Assembly: GCA_905183005.1 (NCBI GenBank)
Contig: CAJJDO010000129.1
Coordinates: forward strand, 143,716 to 207,715
Reading direction: 5' to 3'
Length of the DNA stretch: 64,000 nucleotides
Source of the DNA: Paramecium pentaurelia
Lineage: Eukaryota; Ciliophora; Oligohymenophorea; Peniculida; Parameciidae
Made by a program: the position numbers and the translations under genes. This document shows positions 1 to 11,401 of the stretch, one piece after another (positions within the stretch are counted from its first letter, which is position 1; each line of letters starts with the position of its first letter). A model generated the notes under the pieces. That model was not told the DNA's origin, searched no databases, and saw nothing but the letters and a program-made list of their open reading frames with translations.

Positions 1-149
1 TATTACTAAAATATTTAGTTGTAACTTTATTTTAATAATAATTTAATTTATTTGAATACATTTTTTATAATAACAATTCCTAAACGGTTATTCTAAAGAG
101 TTTTAAAACATTTATATAATTTAAAAATATGTATTATTATTATTACATT

Positions 150-2880
150 CTTTTTCAGGAAATGATACTAATATTAATATTCAAATTCTCTTCTCTATAA
201 TTAAAAATTTTTTATTGTTCTATTTCTTTTTCCATCCTGTCCTTGATATAATCATTTAATCCATTTGATATTAATTATTCTAAGAATATTTAGTAGGTTA
301 GACCTAAATGATCTTATAATATTTGCTTGAAAGTAATACTCTAATTACTATGAATTGTACAAGAACACCATCCAAATTTGAACAAATATTCTTTTGTAAA
401 CTATTTAAATCGATATTTTATTAATTAAATCCATTTTTTCTAATATGAAAATAAGGTTCTAAGTATCTAATATACAATTTTAATCTATGTTTGAATTCCA
501 TCTTTTGTGTTATTTGTCTAATTTTCTAGAGTTTATAATTGATATTTTATTTTAAATTCCTTATATGTTATTTTAAGTTTCCTTTATAATTCATGTTACA
601 CCTAAATATTTATATTTATATATTATAGGAAGAACGCTCATTTCTAATTATTTCAAATTGTATTTGATTGGCACTATTCCAGACTTTTTTTTGTTAATAT
701 GCAGGTTCCCATTTTTGAGATAGCTAATTTTCCACTTATCAAAAATCTTTTATTTGGCTTTTGCGTAATATAAATACTAGATCATCTGCGTATCCTAAAG
801 TTTATACTGAATATTGAAGCTTTTCTGATATTTTTTTCAGAAAATTATCCATGTATATATTAAACAAGAGAGGAGACTTAGGAGAACCTTATGGGACCCC
901 GTTTTTGTAACGATATTTTTCTTAAATTTTGTGTGGATGTAGATATGCGATCTGTCGTGTATTGTTTGCAAAAAACCATATTTCTTCTTCAGGTAAGATT
1001 TTATTCATCGACATTAAATTATATAATCGATCTTTTTTCAAATGTATTATATGCACTAGAAAAATCTATAAAGATTATGATTTTTCGTTGTATAATTTTT
1101 TATTATATCCTTCATTAACAACAAATTAATTTTGGTGCCATATCCCTTTTTTTATTCCATGTATCATATAATCCTTTAATTGCTTATAGAATCTTAGTTC
1201 TATGAATTTTAAGAGGGGACTTAAAATTACTAGTGGTCTAAATTATTCTGAAGTAGGTCTTTTAGGATGAACTTTGTATAAAGGAATTAATCTTACCCAT
1301 CCTAACTTTTTGTTAACTTAAAAGATCTCAGGACCCCAAACATCTCTTAGAAGGTTTCAATTATAATTCTTTATCATCTGATGAGTTATACAATCATATG
1401 AAATTGCTTTATCAAATGCCATCAATGTTTATAATTCTTAAACCTAATTTAAAGTTAAAGGTTTGAATTTAGGAATAGTTAGGGGTTCATATTATATAGA
1501 TTTCGAATATTTGCTTAACTGCTCGAAACAATTACAAAACACTTGTGAACCAGAAACCAATTCTTGCTTTTCAGTTAAAAACAATTGTTAAATCCGTCAT
1601 CTCTTTTTCTTTATTAATTATGATTGTTTTCTTCAATAGTTTAAAATAGGAATTTCTATTTCTGAAAATAGATTTCTGAATTATTCATATAATAAGATGT
1701 TTTGATGTAAATCTTTTATTTATTACAGTCTGATTCTTTTTTTATTCATGGATGTAAATTCTGTAATTTTTGAGACTCTTTATTGCTTTTTGCTTATTGA
1801 TAAATATTATTTCAGAGTCAATTCTCATTTGCTTTTTGTCTCAATTAAACAATGATCTGATTATTCATTCCAATAAGACTAAACTTTTGTTTTTAGTTAT
1901 TGATTAGTTATAATGTGATCAGTTTATGAGCGAATAAGGTTGTTTAAATTTTTTCTTTAGAATGTTATTTTGTTTGGTATTAAATCTTTGAGGAATGAAA
2001 TAGGGATTGTATCATAATTGAAATCTCCACATATTAGTAAAGTTGTTTAGTATCCTATTTATTCCATGATTTAAATTATTATTTTTTTAAAGATTTGCAA
2101 ATTATTTTTATATTCCTGTCTACTGTGGAAGTATCCTTTAATGGTAACCAACTCTACAATTTGATTTACTATATTAATTATTAAATTGTCATATGGTTGA
2201 TTATTCTGAGGATAATAATAATTAGTAATTTTTTTTGAATAGAATTATTTTTGAACTCCTATTATTATGCCTCCAGATCTTAAAGAATTTTTGTGTGCAT
2301 AGTAGTATGTATATCTAAATAAGTTTTCTACTTGTTAGCCTATCACCTGTTTCAAGCAGATTATGTGTGGAGAGTGTGCTTTTATTATGGATAAGGTATT
2401 CTTTTAAAGGAACTGATGTTCCAATTAAATAGATTTAATTTTGTCTCTATTTTAGTTTCATTCATGGAGGGTATTTAAATTTTTTTTTTCTCTTAATTCT
2501 TTCCCTCCTTTTAATGATTTATTTATTTTATTAATCTTTGATTCTTTCCCTTAGTGATTATAGGAATGTTGAGAATTATGTAGTCCTTTTTAACATTTTC
2601 TAAAAAATAATTAATCTTCTAATTGGTCTTCGCTATCATTTGAGCTATTATTATCTTAAAATTATTTTTGGATTGATTGATATTATATCTGCTTTGGTCT
2701 TATTTAAGATTTATCACTTTTAATCATTTATTAATAATAGATCTTATTATTTTTTCCTTAGTTTTCAAAACTCTGTTTTAGTTCTCCCTAATGTTAGTTT
2801 TTTTTTTTCTGTTTAGAGGATAGAATTATACAAATTTTTCATAAAGGGCATTTTCTTGAATATTTTTGTCGCCATGATAA
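150..2880 (-). mobile_element. Decayed non-LTR (LINE-type) retrotransposon, endonuclease + reverse transcriptase
   Basis: Reading the minus strand with TAA/TAG as Gln gives both LINE enzyme domains in the usual order. An AP-type endonuclease lies at about 1.83-2.4 kb: HIICLKQ near 2360, LLICGDFN at about 2015-2040 and SDHCLIE at about 1835-1860. A reverse transcriptase lies at about 0.6-1.5 kb: GVPQGSP...SPLLFNIYM at about 845-900, the catalytic GYADDLVF at about 770-796, and the YKYLGV motif near 600. The element is not intact. TGA stops interrupt the frame (for example near 1825 and 739) and at least one frame change lies in the palm region before GVPQGSP. The 5' end is placed near an ATG at about 2876; the 3' end is uncertain and may extend off the window. 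In Paramecium such elements are normally germline-limited, so a remnant here is either a retained degenerate copy or imperfectly eliminated DNA. Confidence 0.85.
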
Positions 2881-3696
2881 ATAATTACGAATTTTTGAAA
2901 ATTTTGAACGTATTAATTAAATTTTATAAATAAAAACAATTTTGTATTGTATTGGTGAGTTTATTAAGGATTTATTTTTAAATGAATGTTCGAAGAATTA
3001 TTATTTCTAGAATTATATTCAAATTATTAAAACAGTAAAATTTTATTTATTAAGACTAAGTTTGGAACAAATTTTTATGCATGAATATTATTTTAAATAA
3101 TTTAATTATTTGAAAAATAAAGAAAATTAATTTTTTTATCTTAAACATATTTTACAGACAAGTATATAAAATTAATTTAAAACATAATATAATTATAATA
3201 ATATAATATATTAATTAAATCTTTCATTCAATATATCATTGATAACATTTAATTTTCTCATTCAAGTAAAATACTTCAAAAATCTAAATTTTTTGAAAAG
3301 ATTGATTCTAATCATTTTTGGTAATTAGACGATTTATAAATTAATCTTGATAAACCAAATTATATTGAAAGATACAAATTTAGTCATAAATGCAGAAGCT
3401 TGAACTAAATCAACTTAATTAGAATATTGTTATTGTAATTCAAAATTTTAAAAAGCAAATCAAAACTATTTATTTGTTTAAGAATTTGGTGATAGAATTA
3501 CAAAAAGTAAGTAGATTGAAGGAACAATAATAAAATATTTACTTTATTATTTAGAAATGATAACATATAGTGGAATATAGGGTTGATAAGAATAATGATA
3601 TTTTATAGATAATTAAAAAACCTGATGTGATTATTATAAAAATTCCTTAATGAATAAAAGGCATAAAATATGAATAATTCTTTGCATAGCTATGAT
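2881..3696. other. AT-rich intergenic stretch
   Basis: No convincing gene. Short plus-strand open pieces around 3390-3600 in different frames could be a decayed gene, but no single model joins them. Confidence 0.4.
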
Positions 3697-4439
3697 TCAT
3701 TAAAAAAAGTCTTTAGGAAATTTATTACCAGCTCTAACTCTAATTTTTATGGGAATTTTTTCTTCAGATTCATTTCTTATGAGTTGACTCTTCTTAAATT
3801 TATTATTTAGTTCTTGTGTTGAGAGTAACAATAATTCGAGAATGTTTTCATTTTCAACTTTTTCAAGTTCAATTTTTAGATTCCGAGCCACTTAAATGTT
3901 ACTTTTACTATCATGTTCAAACCCCATAGAATCATTGTTTTGTGGAGAATTAAAGAAATATTTTTTCTTTTGTGTAGTGACCCCTTCTCGATCTGGATTG
4001 TTATTCAACTTTTATGTGTTTATTGAGTTTCTTCTCATTTGTGACAATATGTCTCTTGACTCATTGAGTCTACTAGAGATTGGTTATTTGATACTTTATT
4101 ATTGCTATGCATTATTCTAGAATAGAGTGTAAATGTTACAATATGAATGGAGATTTTAGATTATTTGTTTTATAAATGTTATTGCTACTATTTAAGTTTA
4201 ACTTTTAATATTTCTTTACTTGTTATATATGTTTAATATGAATTAGGTTATTTATTATGTTTAGGACTTTAATTAAATACATCTATAACTTTGATTCTTT
4301 CACTTGATTTACATTTTTCTTCACTACATTATCGTTTGATTAATTGATTTCTTTGAGTTTATGAAACAGATCTATATTTATATGCTTCATCTCTTTTAGT
4401 TATGAGTAAATCTAATCCTTTCTTAGGAGTATTGTCCAT
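3697..4439 (-). CDS. Hypothetical protein, ~239 aa
   Basis: Two exons joined by a 23-nt intron (4117-4139, GTAAC...CTAG) give a clean frame from an ATG at 4439 to TGA at 3697; without the intron the frame stops at once. The protein starts MDNTPKKGLD and is rich in Gln, Asn, Lys and Ser. Its only obviously folded part is a helical C-terminal stretch (NLKIELEKVENENILELLLL) of probable coiled-coil type, followed by a basic tail. No domain is recognised. An upstream in-frame TGA supports the start. It lies tail-to-head behind the coiled-coil gene at 4812-6359, on the same strand. Confidence 0.7.
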
Positions 4440-4811
4440 TGATGATTGATTATTATTCTCTAAGATGAATTTACTTAATTACTGGACAATATTTATTGTG
4501 CATAGAGACTTAGATTTGTTTGCTTAGTTTAAGGCTTAATAATTTTGGGATGCTGATTTTCAATGGACCCTAAATTTAGTTAAATTTTTGGAGAACTATA
4601 ATCAATAGTTCTTTAAGTTAAATCTTAATTAATGAATTCTAAGGTACTTTAATAATAATACTTGCTTTAGTGAATCCTTAAAAATCTAATTTTGTTTTCA
4701 AATTGATTTTTTTAGATCTTATTTATTCGTTAGAATAATATGATGAGAGATATTTTTTGAGCATTTTTTAACTATTTTAATTTATAATTATAATAAGTGT
4801 AATATTGGAAT

Positions 4812-6359
4812 TCAATTCTTCAATTAAGTTTGGGAAATAGTTTTGATTTAATCGAACAACATCTTCAATTCTAAATGTTTGCTAGTTAATTATTCATATT
4901 CAGCAATAATATCTTAATTCTGATCTTCCAATGATTCACACTTTTAGATTGCCTCTTTAAATTTTTCTTAATAATAGTCTCTCTCTTCTGTAATTGGATC
5001 CACAACTTTCTTCAATTCTGTCTCTATTTATTATCTGAACCAATTATCCAAAGATTGTTACAATTCTGCAAATTGTGCTTGATAATATTACGTTAATTCA
5101 CTAATTTTTTAAGTGTTTGATTCATTCTCCATTTTTGCATTCTATAAATCGTTATCTTGTTATTCTATTTAATACTTCTGATCTTGAATTTATTATTCAT
5201 AATTTTATTTATCATTTTCAAATAAAATTTTTAATTAATTAATCTCATTTTGTGATGATTAATATTATTATTTAAGTGTTTCATTGATGCTACTTAATCT
5301 TTTGTATTAATCTAAAATATTTTCCTATTGTTCCTATAACACATTCTTACTTAATTCCAAATTTTCAATATCTAATGTAAGCTGTTGATTTGTTTTCATT
5401 ATTTCTTATGATTAAATAATTGCAGATTACATATTCTTTATTTCTTATTATACATTCTATAATTCATTAAATAATTTAAGATTGTCTGATTTAAATTTCA
5501 TTAGTTGTTCTTATGAAGTTTGTAATCTATTCTTCAGATATTGAATTTCTGCATCTTTACTTTCTAAAGATTTGATAAATCCATCTTAATCATTTTAACA
5601 AACTTCCACTAATAATTCAAGTTCTTTTACTTAAGTTACTTAGGTTTTACAATTTGATAATGATTATTATAATTGTGTAAGCTCATTTTTTAATTATGAA
5701 TTTTCAGTTAATAATCTATTTGACTTCATTTCAGCTTCTGCTTTTTGTTGCTTAAGTGATTAAATTTGAAACTGAACAACTGAGTATTCCTATAATTTTT
5801 CTTCATTCTGTAACAATTTTTCTCTCAATTATTTAATAGTTTATTAATCTGATTCTGAATTATTTGATTAATATTATTATTGTAATCTTTGTAATTATTA
5901 ATACTTTAGTTATAGATCATTATAAGCTCTCTCTTTTTCCTATAAGAATTTATGTTATAAATCATATTCCTCTTTTAGTTTATCATACTTGCTTTACAAA
6001 TCAGAAATACTTTAAACATGTTTAGTAGTGTGTTAACTATAAGCAATAGATTATTGGATGTTTTCATCTCTAACAGATAACCTATTCTATTAAGTTTTGA
6101 AATCTTATTCACTATTCCTATGTTTATTGAATTTAATATTTTTGAATTATAATATATTTGCATCTTACATTTTCAATCTATCTTCAACTGTTTACTGATT
6201 AACGAGTTAGAGTGAAAACTCAGATAATTTATCATCCATTCCTCTATCTGAAACTTGAGTCTTAGAATTAAATTATCCAATTCTAATGGGTGAATTTGTA
6301 GATCTATATAATTCAGGCGCCTTTGGTGGTAAACACTTAATATAGAAAATTTATTACAT
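4812..6359 (-). CDS. Coiled-coil protein, ~515 aa
   Basis: A single uninterrupted frame runs from ATG at 6359 (MQQIFYIKCLPPKAPELY) to TGA at 4812. After about 110 residues of Ser/Asn/Gln-rich sequence the rest is nearly continuous heptad-like helix packed with Gln, Glu, Lys and Leu (for example LKEEYDLQHKFLQEKERAY, LENLELSKNVLQEQQENIL). No enzymatic motif, membrane segment or signal peptide is visible. Such proteins in ciliates are often cytoskeletal, basal-body or scaffold components, but that is only a general expectation. Many Gln codons are TAA/TAG, so standard-code gene finders would shred this gene. Confidence 0.8.
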
Positions 6360-6770
6360 TTACAAATACTTAAGCAGGAGATTGCAATGATAGTTTTTTA
6401 TAGTCATTGTCAATTTATTATTTTGATATTATGGCTAAGGAACTAAAGGGTTGTATAAATCTATTTTTTTAATTTGATTATCTCAATGGGGATATTGAAT
6501 TTTGTGTATGCTATGTAATCAAATAATCATATTTCAGAGGTGAGATTGGATGTGAATTCTAAACTGAGTGTTAAAGAGATGCAGTTGTAGGCCTTCTTTG
6601 AGTATGAGTTTCAATATATTGAATATCAGCATTGCTCATTAACGTTCAAATTTATAAAATATAATAAAGCATTTTTTTATATTGTATATTAAGGCATTTT
6701 AGTATTTTTGAATAGATGATAGGTTATAGATAAACTACTAGTTAGAATATTAGAGATCTAGCGAACATCA
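6360..6770. other. Intergenic region between divergent genes
   Basis: About 410 bases separate the divergent starts at 6359 (minus) and 6771 (plus), so it presumably holds both promoters. No repeat or RNA gene was recognised. Confidence 0.5.
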
Positions 6771-8336
6771 ATGCTTTCTGTTAATGATATTATTAAATAT
6801 GACTTATAAATTATTATAAATAATATGTTAGATAATAGTGAAGCTATTATTAAAGAATCTTTAGAAAGTTATCTGAATTACAGACATGCTGAATGTGTAC
6901 TAAAAACAGAAATGAGTAAACCACATTTACGATAAAAGTATTGTGAATGCTTGCAATTAGAATCATTTGTTGAATTCGTATTGACATGTTTAGAATTAGT
7001 AAACACTACTGTTCTTATGAAATAAAATTATCAATTAAGTCATAAATTGCATTTATAATATTGGAAGATATTTAATGAATTACCTTAACCAAAAGATGAA
7101 ATGGTAAGTTTCATCTTAATTGCAGTCTGGTTCTTGATACATAGTACAATATTTAAATAACAAACATAAGAAGAGAGAAATAAAATTGATCAGAGATTCC
7201 TCTTCAACTCATATCATGTTCTATTATATTATATTAATGGATTCTATGTATCAGATGAATTTGTTCAATAATAAGTTGATATTTATCTTAATAACAGATA
7301 TTTGGATTATAGACTCAATTCATTCTAAAAAAAGAATCTTAAAAAATAGTAGATGCAATAAACTTAAACTAACTTATTCCCAAATGTTAGTATACCTGAA
7401 TTAACCTAAGTTTAAGGTGCCACTTAATTTTAAAAAGAATTAAGATTTAGAAAAAAATAGAAGAAATAATAAAGTGAGCCTATTATAATGGAACAGCAAC
7501 AGTAATAATTAAATAAAATAGAAAATGGATCAGATAGAGGTGGTAGATTTCCAAACTCAATTAAATTTAATTTAAATTAATTATCACCATCTATAAATTC
7601 ACTTTTAAATCTCAGCAATAAAGCTACTCCAAGAGCAAAATTAGTTACACATTAAATTATATCACATAACTTTAATTAAGTTAAAGTATCAAATGTATTA
7701 AAAAACTTGGATGAACCAAGAACAACATTAACTCAAATGAAAGAAAGCAGAGATAATGGTAAAGGTTAAAGACTATTAGATAAATACAGAGTAACTTAAC
7801 CACCTCTTGAGTATTTTAAAAAACATCCAAAAGTTGATCATTTGTTTAGAGACATGTTAGAAATGAAACTTGTCTTATAATAGAGTCATTAACACATCTA
7901 TACATAACCTAGATTAGTCAAAGAAGATTCAACAGCCTTAAGAGAAAAACTAGCATAATATTTGGAAGAAAGAACTTTAAAATAAAATTTAACTCCTTAA
8001 GATGATTTATTATAATTTAGTCCTTAATTGGGATCTAATATGATGATTACATATTAACATATTAGAACACCTAGTGATGGAACTAGAATGTAAGAAACTC
8101 ATTCTGTATTTCCATCAGGATAAATTAGTTCATTTCTTTAAACACAAATTTCATAATCCCCATAACCTAAATCTAATAATAATAAATTTGTTTATGAAGA
8201 CAAAAGGAAATAATATACTGATAGATTCAATAAAGCTAATGGTAGTTAAACTACAGATGATAAAATATCAAATTTATAACACAACTTACTAGTTAAATAA
8301 CATATGATTTAATAACACTTAAAAAAATAACATTGA
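6771..8336 (+). CDS. Hypothetical protein, 521 aa
   Basis: One open frame of 522 codons with no intron needed, starting MLSVNDIIKYDLQ and ending at TGA 8334-8336. The first ~200 residues look globular and helical (LESYLNYRHAECVLK, then an ILIAVWFLIHSTIF stretch that might be a buried helix or a membrane segment). The remainder is low-complexity, rich in Gln, Asn, Ser and Pro, with many TAA/TAG Gln codons. I do not recognise the family. It is followed 65 bases later by the first TLDc gene on the same strand; nothing suggests a functional link. Confidence 0.75.
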
Positions 8337-8401
8337 TTTTTTTAATATTATGATAAAAAATATATTACTTTACTTAAATTATTTAATTTTTTTAATAGAA
8401 T

Positions 8402-9693
8402 ATGAAATAAATTCCTTGTTTGAAACATGATGGATCATATTTGTTATTTATAAAACAAGATAAAGATAAAACTGAGTATGTTTGTGAGGAGTGTTGTATG
8501 GATTTGGAAAAACAAAAAATTAAAGTAGAATTATTGAAGTTAATTCATATCAAGAATGTAATAATTACTCAATATATTATAATAGGCACTAAGATCACCA
8601 GAATTTCTACTTTCAAAATTGGATTTGTTCCCTTTCCTCTCATAATTTTTTGGAGAATTAGATATTTATCTTGAAAGAAACATGAATATTATTCTAAATG
8701 ATTTCTAGACTTAGTTTTCCAACATTTAAAATGCCCTATAAGCAATTTATAAAGAATTAGAAAAGCATGCAAAAGGGGTTCTAGAAATGAAATAGAAAAT
8801 TAGTGAAGAATTAAAAAAAGTAATTATTTTATCAATAATAGATTATCAAATTTGATTAATTTAAATAAATTGAAGGTAATCTCGAATAATTAGGAGATTC
8901 GATTAATTAAGAAGCTATTGAATAAAATGAACAAATTCTACATGAATATTTAAAAGATCTTACAAAAAATAATTGTTAAGAATTGAATTAAAAATTGATT
9001 GAGATGTTAGATCGAATAAAAAGAGAACCAAGAGATCCAAAAGAAGAATAATATCCTTAATATAGAAATTTAGAAGAATAATTTAAATAATTAAATGCTA
9101 AGTAGATAGAATTTGCAAAATAAATTAATTTAATACACTTTGGATAATTTACTAAAATATATGATTCAAAGTTAGTTTCTTTTTAATAATCATAAAAAAT
9201 AATTAATATCATTTAATCAAAATTGAATAAAAATGTAACAAACTTTTCATAAATACATTTGGGAACTAGAGATGGATTAAATGGATAAGCTTTTTGGAAT
9301 AAAGTAAATGGGAAATCGAATTTATTAATGATATTCAAATCTAAAAGTGGATATATTTTTGGTGGGTTTTCTCCTTGTTAATGGAATTAAAATTTGAATA
9401 GTTATGTTTAAGATAATACAATGTCATCATTTTTATTTTCTTAGACTCATGATTAAATATATCCTTTAAAAGATGCAAACAAATAGAATGCTATTTATTG
9501 TCATTAATCATATGGACCTTATTTTGGGAGTGGTGATATATATATTGGAGCAGATTTTCAGAATGGTTCTTCTAATTTGGGAAATTCATATTAATGTGAT
9601 TAATATTAGATTACTAATAAAAACACTCATTTATTTGGTTAAACAACTCCAAATATAGCAGATTGCGAGATTTATCAAGTAATACTTACTTGA
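8402..9693 (+). CDS. TLDc-domain protein 1 (zinc-finger-like + coiled coil + TLDc), 413 aa
   Basis: Three exons; introns of 28 nt (8558-8585) and 22 nt (8820-8841), after which the coding length is 414 codons. The N-terminus has a Cys/His pattern C-x2-H ... C-x2-C (CLKH ... CEEC, residues ~5-35), resembling half a B-box or LIM-type finger. A helical, coiled-coil middle follows (residues ~60-250). The C-terminal ~150 residues form a TLDc domain: TRDGLNGQAFWNKVNGKSN, LLMIFKSKSGYIFGGFSPC, then SSFLFSQTHDQ and an ...HLFGQTTPN...CEIYQV end. TLDc domains are linked to oxidative-stress protection and V-ATPase regulation in other eukaryotes; the role here is unknown. The last ~800 bases are nearly identical to the gene at 22892. 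Confidence 0.9.
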
Positions 9694-9967
9694 ATGAATA
9701 TACATTAAAATAATAATATGATTCACCTTTTTTGTGATTCTTAAAGTTTAATTTTTTTCTTAATCTATTTAAATAATATTAAACTATTAGTTTTGAAATC
9801 AATTAAATTTTAGTTTAACCATAGAATTATCTATCGAAAATAAATAGAAAAAATAACAATGACATAAATGATTTTGTTGAATGTTACATCAATTGATTAT
9901 AACAATCTGGAAATTTGTCCATATTACTTAATTAAATATATTTTCAATTAAATAATAAATATTTATT

Positions 9968-11178
9968 TCATATAAAACAAATTTAAAAAATTTCACATTC
10001 AATTATCAAAGGTTTGCATTAACCAAATAAATGAATTTTTTTTTTATCAATTAAATACTAATCACACTTATAGGTAGTTCCTATATGATTAGAAGATCCT
10101 TCTTAAAAATCAGATAGTATTTTTATATCCCAACCACTACCAAAACATGGTCCGTAATCATATTTGCAATAAATTGCTTTATCTCGTTGATTGTATTTTA
10201 TAGGATAAATTTAATCATGTGTTTATGAGAATAAAAATGAGGATAAGGAATCATCTTATACATATTTTCCTGTAAATGTTGGAGTCCATAAACATGGAGT
10301 ATATGCACCAAATACATAACCACTTTTAGATAGAAAAATCATTAATAAATTAGATCTACCTTTAATATAATACCAAAACTAATCACCTTATAATCCATCT
10401 CTTGTTCCTTAATATATTAATTAATTGCTTTTAATTGTTTTTTCTTATCTAAGTCCAATAATATCAAATAATTTTTATTTATATTGTTCTATTATTGACC
10501 TATAATTAATTAAAACATTAGGAAAATTGGGTTAAATTTATTTAATCAATTATTAATGTTTATAGGTAATATGATGAAAATATTCCTCCAATTTTAAGAA
10601 TTATTCTTAATTTTCAAATTCTAATCTTCTTTTTTCTAATATTTAATAAAGTGTTTTATTTAGATTTTCAACATCGTTGCTCATTAATTTTTGAAAATAT
10701 TGATGTAAGTGTTATTCATTTTATTCTAAAATCTATTGAGTTAGTGACTCTCTGGATATTTCTAAATTGTCAATAATATTCTTAAAATTGTTAAATTAAA
10801 ATTCCTATTAATATTTTAAAAAATAACATGCTCAAGTTCATTTCTAATTTTTGATTTTAACTCCAAAATAAATATTACTTTAGATTTTAATTCTTATAAC
10901 ATTCCTTATAGAAAATGATTTATTTCTTCAACTCTTTTTTCAAGTATTTTAATTTAATGATTTAATTGAAATTCATCATAATTAGGTTATTCCATAAAGA
11001 AATTCAAGAGATCTTTAGATATATTTATTTTTTTAAGTAATATTTCTGGAGTCTTGTATGCCTAAAGGATGATATTTATAAATACATTATACAAGTAAAT
11101 TAAATCATCTGGATTAACTTAATTACTTTTTTAATTAATTTCTGTTAAACAAACATCACATAACATTTTAGTTTCCAT
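9968..11178 (-). CDS. TLDc-domain protein 2, 387 aa
   Basis: Minus-strand member of the same family, convergent with the gene at 8402. Introns of 24 nt (11062-11085) and 23 nt (10805-10827, starting GTT) give 388 codons. The first intron is at the same place as in the 8402 gene, just before the ...(A)-x-(K/R)-(T/S)-P-E... helix, so exon structure is conserved. The N-terminus keeps only one metal-binding pair (MLCDVC); the first Cys/His pair of its relatives is missing. After the coiled coil the TLDc core reads GTRDGLQGDQFW, SNLLMIFLSKSGYVFGAYTP, SSFLFSQTHDQIYP and ends HLFGQCKP...CEIF. It is a diverged paralog rather than a recent copy. Confidence 0.88.
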
Positions 11179-11401
11179 TTTGTTTATTAGAATAAACTTT
11201 TTGAGGGATTTATCATGTTAAAAACATGGTATTTACAACATTTTATAATTTACAAATTATAAGTATGATTTATAATTAATAATTTATACCATCTTTTAAA
11301 AATTGAATATTTTATAAAGACATAATAATAATAGTAAAATCAGATTAATAAAATCGACGAGATAAAATAATATGATTAAAAATAACATATAACATTAATA
11401 C
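11179..11401. other. Short intergenic gap
   Basis: Holds the upstream region of the 9968-11178 gene and the 3' end of the next minus-strand gene. Nothing else seen. Confidence 0.5.

Noticed and set aside
4812..6359. Dense TAA/TAG codons suggesting a dead gene under the standard code.
   Set aside because: TAA and TAG encode Gln here; TGA is the only stop and is absent from the frame.
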